Shown here one piece after another: positions 1 through 7,928 of a DNA stretch of 10,101 nucleotides. The notes under the pieces were generated by a model that was given only the letters and a program-made list of their open reading frames with translations, was not told the DNA's origin and searched no databases. Positions within the stretch are counted from its first letter, which is position 1, and every line of letters starts with the position of its first letter. The stretch is from Chloroflexota bacterium (GTDB taxonomy: Bacteria > Chloroflexota > Limnocylindria > Limnocylindrales > CSP1-4): the NCBI GenBank assembly GCA_013698385.1, contig JACCVB010000006.1:1-10101 (forward strand), given 5' to 3'. The translations under genes and the position numbers were made by a program.

Positions 1-2624
<2,624 letters not shown>

Positions 2625-2627
<3 letters not shown>

Positions 2628-2645
2628 CGGATGCCGGCGGCGCTA
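2625..2645. other. Tight convergent gene junction with small inverted repeat
   Basis: The stop codons of aceE (TAG, plus strand) and the histidine kinase gene (TAG, minus strand) are separated by only 15 bp. Both stops lie inside an inverted repeat: TAGCG at 2625-2629 and CGCTA at 2641-2645, with an 11-nt loop containing GCCGGC. The stem is only 5 bp and no T-run follows on either strand, so a bidirectional terminator is possible but weak. Transcripts from the two genes probably overlap at their 3' ends. Confidence 0.3.
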
Positions 2646-4232
2646 CAGCTCGCTGGCCACCGGCTCACCCACGGCGTCCAGCGGATCGGGCTCCAGGGAG
2701 CGCATCGTGAACCCGAATTCCGAGCCGCCTTCCGGTCGGCGCCGACCCCACATCCGCCCGCCCATCGCCTCCGCGAGGCTCGCGCACACGAACAGTCCGA
2801 TGCCCGACCCGGACACCGTGCGGGCACTGTCCGGGTCACGGTAGAACAGCTCGAAGATGCGCTCGATGGAGGTCTGCGGGATCCCAGGCCCGTCGTCCAG
2901 GACGCGGATGGCGACGTGCTCGCCCTCGCGCCGGGCGTCGACCACGATGCGGGTCCCATCGGGGGTGTATTTCGCGGCGTTGCCGAGCAGGTTGCGCAGG
3001 ATCTGCTCCACGTACGTGCCTTCGCCGGCGACGATCGGCAGGGCCGGCTCGATAGCAACGGAGATGGCCAGACTCGGCAGTTCTCCGGTCTCCTGGGCAA
3101 CGACCCGTTCGATCAACCGACGCGGCTCGAGTGGTTCCATCTCGACGACGAATGCGCCGCGTTCCACCCGGCTGAGCACCAGCAGGTCCTCGACCAGTCG
3201 GTGCAGCCGCTCGGACTCCGCCCGGACATCCTCGAGCAGGGCCATCCGCGCTTCCCTGTCGTCGGATCGACCCGGACGGGCCAGGATCTGGGTCAGGCCC
3301 AGGATCGTCGTAATCGGGGTGCGCAGTTCGTGGCTGATCACGTCGATGAACGCCTCGCGGAACTCCCCAGCCCGGCGCTCCTCGGCCAGCAGTCGATCGC
3401 GCTCCTCCTCGACGCGGCGCCGCTCGGTGATGTCCTGGCCCGTGCCGATCATCCGTGCGGCCTGGCCATCTTCGTCGAAGAAGACCCGGCCGGCGCCGTG
3501 GGTCCAGTGGATCGAGCCGTCCGGCCACAGGCAGCGAAAGTCGAGTGAGAATGTGCCCGTCCCGTTGCGCGCCGCTGTGGTGGCCGCCTGGTGAGCCGCC
3601 AGGTCATCGGGGTGGATCGTCGCCAGATATGTCGCCAGGTCCGGCGCTTCCTGACCCGGTTCGAGGCCATGCTGGCGAAAGATCGCTTCCGACCACACCA
3701 ATCCGCCGGTGCGGATGTCCCATTCCCAGAAGCCCGTGCCGGACGCGGCCAGCATCACCTCCAGCCGAGCATCGCGCGCTTCGACGTCCGTCGCCAGCGA
3801 GGCGACCTCGTCGAGCGCGTCGACGAGTCGATCTCGGGCGGCGCGGCGTGAGCCGACCAGGATCGCGATCCCGCTGCCCGCGAGGAGGAACACGATCTCG
3901 CGGACCTGCTCGACCCGGATGGCTGCCTCGACGGCTCCGAGCGAAGGCAGAAAGATCGCGGAGTTCAGGATCAGCGCGAACAAGGTGGCCGTGAGACCAC
4001 CCGGCAGACCGCCCAGCCAGGCCGCGACGACGACCGCGGCGGCCAGCAGGATGTAGCCCGTCTCACCGTCGGCCAGCGTATTCAGGGCGGCCTTGAGCGC
4101 GATCGCCCCAGCTCCGACGGCCAGCCCGACCAGCACAGAGCCGGCGAGGCCGAACCGCCGATCCAGGACGGCCTCGAGCCCACGGGCAGGTCGGACCCGC
4201 TGCCAGCGGCTATCCGGCGCGGTGCGGGTCAA
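2643..4232 (-). CDS. Membrane PAS-domain sensor histidine kinase with KdpD-like (DUF4118) anchor
   Basis: A two-component sensor kinase of 529 aa in the inner membrane that autophosphorylates on histidine and passes the phosphate to a response regulator. Residues 31-128 form about four hydrophobic helices of the DUF4118/KdpD type, with the typical AAWLGGLPGGL turn near 70-80. A short coiled linker leads to a PAS_3-type domain (about 155-270; GFWEWD at 167-172, ending MIGTGQDITERR). HisKA carries the H-box ISHELRTP with phospho-acceptor H301. HATPase_c shows the N-box (N414, N418), G1 DDGPG (446-450), F-box FELFY and G2 GSGIGL (475-480). KdpD's N-terminal Kdp-sensor and USP domains are absent, so this is not KdpD. 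The start is TTG at 4232, chosen because GGATGGAG sits 8 nt upstream; the ATG inside that element reads only six codons in another frame. No response regulator is adjacent, so it is an orphan in this window. The stimulus is unknown. Confidence 0.93.
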   Translation of the reverse strand: MTRTAPDSRWQRVRPARGLEAVLDRRFGLAGSVLVGLAVGAGAIALKAALNTLADGETGYILLAAAVVVAAWLGGLPGGLTATLFALILNSAIFLPSLGAVEAAIRVEQVREIVFLLAGSGIAILVGSRRAARDRLVDALDEVASLATDVEARDARLEVMLAASGTGFWEWDIRTGGLVWSEAIFRQHGLEPGQEAPDLATYLATIHPDDLAAHQAATTAARNGTGTFSLDFRCLWPDGSIHWTHGAGRVFFDEDGQAARMIGTGQDITERRRVEEERDRLLAEERRAGEFREAFIDVISHELRTPITTILGLTQILARPGRSDDREARMALLEDVRAESERLHRLVEDLLVLSRVERGAFVVEMEPLEPRRLIERVVAQETGELPSLAISVAIEPALPIVAGEGTYVEQILRNLLGNAAKYTPDGTRIVVDARREGEHVAIRVLDDGPGIPQTSIERIFELFYRDPDSARTVSGSGIGLFVCASLAEAMGGRMWGRRRPEGGSEFGFTMRSLEPDPLDAVGEPVASEL

Positions 4233-4333
4233 GGCAGGAACTCCATCCTTTCGCTGGCGCGCCGTGGGCGAAGCGATGCCCGGCCTGAGCAGTATGGAGG
4301 ACCACGAGTCGGCGCGGGACCCTGGGTCTGCCT

Positions 4334-4359
4334 GAAACGTGACTGATAGGCCCCCGTCG
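4334..4359 (+). promoter_or_regulatory. Candidate ECF-sigma-type promoter upstream of the glycine-zipper gene
   Basis: GAAAC at 4334-4338 is followed after 16 nt by CGTCG at 4355-4359. This resembles the GGAAC-N16-17-CGTC/CGTT pattern of many ECF and general-stress sigma factors. Transcription would start near 4366 and give a leader of roughly 105 nt before the GTG at 4471. The match is short, lacks the first G of GGAAC, and was found by eye in a G+C-rich background, so it may be chance. The rest of the 238-bp divergent spacer (4233-4470) shows no gene. Confidence 0.2.
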
Positions 4360-4407
4360 TTCCGCTGTGACGCCTGCGGGGACCCCCTCCCGATACGGTT
4401 CGGAGCC

Positions 4408-4426
4408 TGACGTCACTCGACGTCGA
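4408..4426. promoter_or_regulatory. Twin GACGTC palindromes, possible operator
   Basis: Two perfect palindromes lie side by side: TGACGTCA at 4408-4415 and TCGACGTCGA at 4417-4426. Their GACGTC cores start exactly 10 bp apart, about one helical turn, so two dimers could bind the same DNA face. They sit in the spacer between the histidine kinase gene (minus) and the glycine-zipper gene (plus), about 45-60 bp before the latter's start. No binding protein can be named from the sequence. Confidence 0.3.
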
Positions 4427-4458
4427 GACCGGTCGCTCCGGCACCGGCAACCGTGGAC

Positions 4459-4464
4459 AGGAGG
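4459..4464 (+). promoter_or_regulatory. Shine-Dalgarno that fixes the start of the glycine-zipper gene
   Basis: AGGAGG lies 6 nt before the GTG at 4471. An in-frame GTG at 4453 would put this element inside the coding region and has no comparable ribosome site, so 4471 is the better start. Confidence 0.75.
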
Positions 4465-4470
4465 CCCCCA

Positions 4471-4908
4471 GTGGATCACGATCACGACAACATGCCCGCT
4501 CACGATCATCCGCACGACGACATGAAGATGCGGGACGACGGCACGGCCGCCGAGAACAAGGAAAGCGGCACGGAGGCTGTCGGCGCCGGCGCCGGTGCCC
4601 TGGGTGGCGCCGCCGTCGGCATGGCCGTGGGTGGGCCCGTGGGCGCCGTCGTCGGTGGCGGGATCGGTGCCGTGTCGGGTGCGGTCGCGGGTGAAGCGGC
4701 TGAAGGCGACGACGAAGCGGGCTCCGGGACCGGGGCGCTCGGTGGGGCGGCCACCGGTGCCCTGGTCGGCGGCGCAGTCGTCGGACCTCCCGGCGCAGTC
4801 GTCGGCGGAGCCGTGGGAGCCGCGGGAGGTGCCGGTGCCGGTGACCAGGTCGAGGAAGAGACGGAAGAATCGCGTCGGATGGGCCATCGAGATGACCCCA
4901 TCGTCTAG
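4471..4908 (+). CDS. His/Asp-rich glycine-zipper membrane-associated protein
   Basis: Protein of 145 aa starting at GTG 4471, six nt after AGGAGG. Three parts can be seen. Residues 1-20 are dominated by His, Asp and Met (His at 3, 5, 11, 13 and 15; Met at 8, 18 and 20), a composition that could bind metal ions. A charged linker spans 21-37. Two Gly/Ala/Val blocks follow (about 40-75 and 86-124), both opening with the same GALGGAA motif and rich in GxxxG spacing, as in glycine-zipper proteins. An acidic GEAAEGDDEAG spacer separates them, and the tail (125-145) is acidic to basic. There is no cleavable signal peptide. The blocks could form membrane hairpins or self-assembling helices. Glycine-zipper proteins are often linked to the envelope or stress, but no specific role can be assigned. 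It diverges from the sensor kinase gene. The long reading frames on its opposite strand are G+C shadows. Confidence 0.8.
   Translation: MDHDHDNMPAHDHPHDDMKMRDDGTAAENKESGTEAVGAGAGALGGAAVGMAVGGPVGAVVGGGIGAVSGAVAGEAAEGDDEAGSGTGALGGAATGALVGGAVVGPPGAVVGGAVGAAGGAGAGDQVEEETEESRRMGHRDDPIV
4588..4695 (+). repeat. Glycine-zipper block, copy 1
   Basis: Encodes residues 40-75 of the glycine-zipper protein. It opens with GAGALGGAAVG and alternates Gly with Ala, Val and Ile through to AVAGE. It pairs with copy 2 at an offset of 46 residues (138 nt), which suggests an internal duplication. Similarity is clear at protein level and looser at DNA level, so the duplication is probably not recent. Confidence 0.6.
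4726..4842 (+). repeat. Glycine-zipper block, copy 2
   Basis: Encodes residues 86-124 and opens with GTGALGGAATG, almost identical to the start of copy 1. It has a Pro-Pro interruption (GPPGAVVGG) where copy 1 has a single Pro (GGPVGAVVGG), and it ends in Gly/Ala before the acidic tail. The two blocks could form a pair of membrane hairpins. Confidence 0.6.
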
Positions 4909-4920
4909 CCCATCGCGAAT

Positions 4921-4942
4921 GCTGCCGACCTCGGTCGGCGGC
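4921..4942 (+). terminator. Stem-loop downstream of the glycine-zipper gene
   Basis: GCCGACC (4924-4930) and GGTCGGC (4933-4939) pair perfectly. The stem extends outward by a T-G wobble and two more pairs (4921-4923 with 4940-4942), giving about 10 pairs around a very tight turn. It starts 13 nt after the TAG at 4906-4908. No T-tract follows, so it may be a Rho-independent terminator of the U-poor kind or only a 3'-end-stabilising hairpin. A second small hairpin (CCGTC-CTTC-GACGG, 4962-4975) lies between it and the glycosyltransferase gene. Confidence 0.45.
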
Positions 4943-5015
4943 GCCACACTGGCCGTGCGTTCCGTCCTTCGACGGGCGTACGGCCATCCATGATGTCAAA
5001 GGATCTCGGATCGAT

Positions 5016-6173
5016 ATGACCCGCCCACTCCGGATCGCCCAGGTGGCGCCGCCCTTCGAGCGGGTGCCGCCGCGGGCCTATGGCGGGACGGAGCGGATCG
5101 TTCACGGACTCGTCACCGAGCTCGACCGGCGTGGCCACGAGGTCACCACCTTTGCCAGCGGCGATTCGGTCGTTCCCGGCAGGCATATCGAGACCGTCCC
5201 CGAGGCGCTCCGGCCCGCCGGCTACACGGGCGAGAGCCTTCCGTACATGCAGCTGACGATGCACGAGGTCCTCGCCCGGGTCGGGGAATTCGATCTCATC
5301 CACAGCCATCTCGAATGGGCCAGTCTGCTCCTTGCACGGGTCAGCCCCGTGCCGGTCGTGACGACCTTCCACGGGCGCCTGGACCTGCCCTGGGCAGAGG
5401 GCCTGTTCCGTCAGCCACCCGCCGGCCTCGTGGCCATCAGCCAGAACCAGGCCAATACCCACCCGGACGTGCCATGGGCTGCGGTCGTCCACAACGGACT
5501 GTCGCTGGAGGCTGCGCCGTTCGGCAAACGCCGCAACGATGCCCTGTGTTTCGTCGGCCGGGTCGCGCCTGAGAAGGGCATCGTGGAAGCGATCGAGATC
5601 GCCCAGCAAGCCGGCCGACCGCTACGGATCGCCGCCAAGGTCGCGCCGGGTGGCGCGGAGCGGGCGTATCACGACGCCGTGTTCCAGCCGGCCTTGAAAG
5701 CCGCCGGGTCGAGTGTCGAGTTCCTCGGGGAGCTCGATCAGGCGGATCGCGATCTCCTGTTCGCGGAAAGCCATGCCTCGCTCATGCCCGGGTCCTGGCC
5801 GGAGCCGTTCGGGCTCGTCGCCATCGAGGCCCTGGCCTGCGGCACGCCGGTCGTGGCGCGCCGGATCGGGGCGCTGCCGGAGATCATCCGCGAGGGTGTG
5901 GACGGCTACTTCGGGGACGACGTCACGAGCATGGCCTTCGTGATCGACCGGGTCGCGGAGCTTGACCGGCAAGCGATCCGGGCATCGGTCCTCGAGCGGT
6001 TCTCCACCACCCGGATGACCGACGGATACGAATCGGTCTATGCCCGCCTGCTGGCCGGTCCGGCTACGGGCTCACTGGACGATGGAGACGACGACGCCGA
6101 AAGGATCATCCCCTCCGAGCGACTCACATCCCGCCGCGACGACCGACGGAATGCGATGGCGGGGGCTTCCTGA
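5016..6173 (+). CDS. Family GT4 glycosyltransferase (GT-B fold)
   Basis: Retaining glycosyltransferase of 385 aa that would move a sugar from a nucleotide-sugar donor to a glycan, lipid or small-molecule acceptor in the cytoplasm. The N-terminal Rossmann domain has RIAQVAPPFERVPPRAYGG (6-24) leading to TERIVHGLVTEL, the usual glycine-loop start of the family, and HSHLEW at 96-101. The C-terminal domain has FVGRVAPEKG (179-188) and the EX7E donor-site motif (E263 and E271, in EPFGLVAIE), followed by ACGTPVVARRIGALPEI. Residues about 350-385 are a charged, low-complexity tail beyond the catalytic fold. Family assignment is firm; donor and acceptor cannot be read from the sequence. The ATG at 5016 starts at the conserved N-terminus, although the nearest purine-rich element (AAAGGA, 4998-5003) is rather distant at 12 nt. 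It is the first of three same-strand genes, with a 41-nt gap to the next. Confidence 0.93.
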   Translation: MTRPLRIAQVAPPFERVPPRAYGGTERIVHGLVTELDRRGHEVTTFASGDSVVPGRHIETVPEALRPAGYTGESLPYMQLTMHEVLARVGEFDLIHSHLEWASLLLARVSPVPVVTTFHGRLDLPWAEGLFRQPPAGLVAISQNQANTHPDVPWAAVVHNGLSLEAAPFGKRRNDALCFVGRVAPEKGIVEAIEIAQQAGRPLRIAAKVAPGGAERAYHDAVFQPALKAAGSSVEFLGELDQADRDLLFAESHASLMPGSWPEPFGLVAIEALACGTPVVARRIGALPEIIREGVDGYFGDDVTSMAFVIDRVAELDRQAIRASVLERFSTTRMTDGYESVYARLLAGPATGSLDDGDDDAERIIPSERLTSRRDDRRNAMAGAS

Positions 6174-6214
6174 CGATCGCGGGAACAGACGCACCGAACC
6201 GGAAGGACAGAGAC

Positions 6215-6388
6215 ATGCCGCAGGACGCCTGGACCGACAAGCGCGAGCGCCAGTACGAGCACATCAAGGATTCGTATGAGGAGCGCGGCGTGGGCGAGGA
6301 CGAGGCCGAGGAGCGCGCCGCCCGCACGGTCAACAAGGAACGGGCCGAGCACGGCGAGACGAAGTCCTCGAAGGAGCAGTCCAAGTGA
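6215..6388 (+). CDS. Conserved small highly charged protein (57 aa)
   Basis: A 57-residue, largely helical-looking hydrophilic protein rich in Glu, Arg and Lys. It carries a KRERQYEHIK segment (9-18), then YEERG, then AEERAARTVNKERAEHGE (31-48). That pattern matches, from memory, a widespread small bacterial family that automated pipelines sometimes call plasmid stabilization protein; I do not trust that name as a function. There is no signal peptide or membrane segment. The ATG at 6215 follows AAGGACAGAG. Its TGA stop (6386-6388) overlaps the GTG start of the oxidoreductase gene, so the two are probably translated together. Third-position G+C is high throughout, as in its neighbours, which supports it being a real gene despite its size. 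Confidence 0.82.
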   Translation: MPQDAWTDKRERQYEHIKDSYEERGVGEDEAEERAARTVNKERAEHGETKSSKEQSK

Positions 6389-7386
6389 CCCGTCTCGGCT
6401 ATGCGCTCTCGAGCGAAGAGCACGCTCCGGTCGACCTTGTGCGAAACGCCGTGCAGGCGGAAGCCGTCGGGTTCTCGTTCGCACTGATCTCCGACCACTT
6501 CCATCCCTGGATCGATCGCCAGGGCCAGAGCCCGTTCGTCTGGAGCGTTCTGGGAGCCATCGCCCAAGCGACGAGTCGTCTCGAGATCGGGACTGGCGTG
6601 ACATGCCCCACGGTCCGGACCCATCCCGCGATCATCGCGCAGGCAGCCGCCACGACGACGGCCCTCATGCCGGGTCGGTTCTTCCTCGGTGTCGGGACGG
6701 GAGAGAACCTGAACGAACACATCCTCGGGGATCCATGGCCCGAATGGGAGGTTCGTGCCGAGATGCTGGAGGAAGCCGTCGAGATCATCCGCGAACTCTG
6801 GCGAGGCGAGGTCACCAGCTACCGAGGCGACTATTACACGGTCCAGAACGCGCGCCTCTACACGCTGCCGGAGGAGCCTCCCCCGATCCATGTCGCCGCG
6901 GGTGGTCCGCGGATGGCGGAGGTCGCCGCGCGTATCGGCGACGGCCTCATCGGGACGGGACCGGAGCGCGACTTGCTCGACGCGTTCGACGCTGGCGGGG
7001 GTGCCGGCCCGCGCTATGGGCAGATCACGCTGTGTTGGGCGAAGTCCGAGGCGGACGCCCGCCGGACGGCACTCGAGTGGTGGCCCAATGCCGCCATCCG
7101 GGGCGAGGCCTCGCAGGAACTGCCGAGCCCGGCGCATTTCGGGCAGCTGGCCGAGATGGTGACGGAGGATTCGATCGCGGAGAGCGTCCTGTGCGGTTCG
7201 GACGCCGAGCCGCTGCTGGAGCGGATCCGAACGTACACCGATGCCGGCTACGACCACATCTACCTGCACCAGGTCGGGCCCGATCAGGCCGGGTTCTTCG
7301 ACTTCGTCCAGCGCGAAGTGCTGTCCGAGTTTGAAGCGGCGATCGCCGGCGACGAAGCCCCCGGTTCCAGGCTACGCAGCAAGTGA
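6385..7386 (+). CDS. LLM-class F420-dependent-type oxidoreductase (G6PDH-like TIGR03557 family)
   Basis: Luciferase-like TIM-barrel oxidoreductase of 333 aa that probably uses coenzyme F420 for hydride transfer in the cytoplasm. Compared with recalled M. tuberculosis FGD1, SDHFHPW (36-42) gives D37, H38 and W42, and GVGTGENLNE (102-111) gives E107. These match FGD1 D39, H40, W44 and E109 at a constant offset of two, so the cofactor and acid-base region is kept. Other family landmarks are PAIIAQA (81-87), a GDYYTVQNARLY segment and VAAGGPRMAEVAARIGDG. The FGD1 glucose-6-phosphate lysines have no obvious match: the region after IGDGLIGTG reads PERDLLDAF. The substrate is therefore probably not glucose-6-phosphate. 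The GTG at 6385 overlaps the previous TGA and has AAGGAG 8 nt upstream, which implies translational coupling. FMN use cannot be excluded from sequence alone. Confidence 0.9.
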   Translation: MTRLGYALSSEEHAPVDLVRNAVQAEAVGFSFALISDHFHPWIDRQGQSPFVWSVLGAIAQATSRLEIGTGVTCPTVRTHPAIIAQAAATTTALMPGRFFLGVGTGENLNEHILGDPWPEWEVRAEMLEEAVEIIRELWRGEVTSYRGDYYTVQNARLYTLPEEPPPIHVAAGGPRMAEVAARIGDGLIGTGPERDLLDAFDAGGGAGPRYGQITLCWAKSEADARRTALEWWPNAAIRGEASQELPSPAHFGQLAEMVTEDSIAESVLCGSDAEPLLERIRTYTDAGYDHIYLHQVGPDQAGFFDFVQREVLSEFEAAIAGDEAPGSRLRSK

Positions 7387-7388
7387 GC

Positions 7389-7421
7389 GTCGCAACCTGG
7401 TCGGGCTTCGAACCAGGCGAC
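7389..7421 (+). other. Bulged stem-loop between the oxidoreductase gene and a small ORF
   Basis: Three stem segments stack around a GGCTT loop (7404-7408): TCG/CGA (7401-7403 with 7409-7411), CCTGG/CCAGG (7396-7400 with 7413-7417) and GTCG/CGAC (7389-7392 with 7418-7421). They are interrupted by a one-base bulge (A7412) and a CAA bulge (7393-7395), giving 12 pairs in all. It begins 2 nt after the oxidoreductase stop and ends 13 nt before the Shine-Dalgarno of the next gene. No U-tract follows. It could terminate the upstream unit, process or stabilise the transcript, or be a leader structure of the small gene. Confidence 0.4.
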
Positions 7422-7434
7422 CCGGTCCCACGCC

Positions 7435-7441
7435 AAGGAGG
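7435..7441 (+). promoter_or_regulatory. Strong Shine-Dalgarno of the 74-aa protein
   Basis: AAGGAGG lies 8 nt before the ATG at 7450, a near-ideal ribosome binding site. It is the main evidence that this short reading frame is translated. Confidence 0.75.
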
Positions 7442-7449
7442 TTTCGACC

Positions 7450-7674
7450 ATGGACGATGACAAGCCCGCCCGGACGCACGGAGTCGATGATCCGCTGGCC
7501 CATCCGGAGGACGCCGGGGCCTACGTCGGACGCCTGCCCGAGCGCCAGGCGGAGACGATCCCCGGCGGCGTCCGGAACGACGACGAGCGGATCGCCGCCG
7601 GCTCGTCGTCGGTCGGTCCGATCAGGGAGGACGGCGACCCGCCCGACCGCCGGGAAGCGGGCGAGTCGCACTAG
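7450..7674 (+). CDS. Small hydrophilic, probably disordered protein of unknown function (74 aa)
   Basis: A 74-residue protein rich in Asp, Glu, Arg, Pro and Gly, without Cys, Trp or Phe and without any hydrophobic segment. It is therefore likely soluble and largely disordered. Recognisable stretches are GVDDPLAHPEDAGAYVG (11-27), ERQAETIPGGVRNDDERIAA (31-50) and SVGPIREDGDPPDRREAGE. I do not recognise the family. Support for a real gene is AAGGAGG at 8 nt spacing and the high third-position G+C. It sits between the oxidoreductase unit (same strand, 63 nt upstream) and a convergent small gene whose stop is only 14 nt away. It may be the end of the upstream operon or have its own leader. Its charged, Gly/Pro-containing composition resembles hydrophilin-like stress proteins, which is only a compositional comparison. 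Confidence 0.75.
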   Translation: MDDDKPARTHGVDDPLAHPEDAGAYVGRLPERQAETIPGGVRNDDERIAAGSSSVGPIREDGDPPDRREAGESH

Positions 7675-7688
7675 GGGCTCCCCCGAGG

Positions 7689-7862
7689 CTACTGCTGCTC
7701 TTCGGGGTCGGCGATATCGGCCGCGTCCGGCGCATCGGCGCCTTCGCGCAACCAGGCGTTCGGTTCCTGGTCCTTCTTCGAGTCGCCGGAAGGCTCGCTC
7801 GTCGGCACATCCTGTGGCGGGCGGGCGGGCTCCTCGCGATCGTCGGTCCTGGATTCGCTCAT
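7689..7862 (-). CDS. Small acidic protein of unknown function (57 aa)
   Basis: On the minus strand, ATG at 7862-7860 opens a 57-codon frame ending in TAG (7691-7689). The protein begins MSESRTDDREEPARPPQD, has a KKDQEPNAWLREGADAPDAA core (29-48, with the only Trp at 37) and ends IADPEEQQ. It is strongly acidic and Pro/Ala rich, with no membrane segment or signal peptide. AAGGAGG at 7877-7871 lies 8 nt upstream of the ATG, a near-perfect ribosome site, and codon third positions are G+C rich. The gene follows the ABC permease stop by 48 nt on the same strand with no evident terminator between, so it is plausibly the last gene of that operon. I do not recognise a family. A role with the exporter is possible only by position. 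Confidence 0.7.
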   Translation of the reverse strand: MSESRTDDREEPARPPQDVPTSEPSGDSKKDQEPNAWLREGADAPDAADIADPEEQQ

Positions 7863-7870
7863 GACAGATA

Positions 7871-7877
7871 CCTCCTT
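7871..7877 (-). promoter_or_regulatory. Strong Shine-Dalgarno of the 57-aa acidic protein
   Basis: On the minus strand AAGGAGG (7877-7871) is 8 nt from the ATG at 7862. It decides the start and is the main support for this very short gene. Confidence 0.7.
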
Positions 7878-7907
7878 GCTGGATTGTAGTCTTCCACGTT
7901 CATCGCC

Positions 7908-7928
7908 TGGTCATGCCTTGGTCATGCC
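7908..7928. repeat. Tandem 10-mer repeat across the permease stop codon
   Basis: TGGTCATGCC occurs at 7908-7917 and again at 7919-7928, an 11-bp period. The minus-strand permease stop (TGA, 7913-7911) lies in the first copy, and the last sense codons (GMTKA) read through the second. A small tandem duplication may have set the present C-terminus. Confidence 0.5.

Noticed and set aside
4453..4470. Alternative upstream GTG start for the glycine-zipper gene
   Set aside because: It would bury the AGGAGG element inside the coding region and has no ribosome site of its own.
4588..4842. Gly/Ala repeat region as a DNA tandem repeat or CRISPR-like array
   Set aside because: The periodicity is at the protein level with diverged codons and no constant-length spacers.
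4229..4999. Minus-strand frames of 245-256 codons opposite the glycine-zipper gene
   Set aside because: They are His/Arg/Pro-rich complements of a Gly/Ala repeat, with no start context. The plus frame has a Shine-Dalgarno and sensible domain composition.
6124..7269. 381-codon antisense frame over the oxidoreductase gene
   Set aside because: The opposite strand encodes a clear luciferase-like enzyme with catalytic motifs; the antisense product shows none.
7405..7417. tRNA T-arm-like GGTTCGAA on the minus strand
   Set aside because: No acceptor stem, anticodon arm or CCA-proximal pairing is found around it. The bases are better explained by the local stem-loop.
7671..7690. GGGG-CTC-CCCC as a terminator between the convergent small genes
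   Set aside because: Only four pairs with a three-base loop and no T-tract on either strand, too weak to call.
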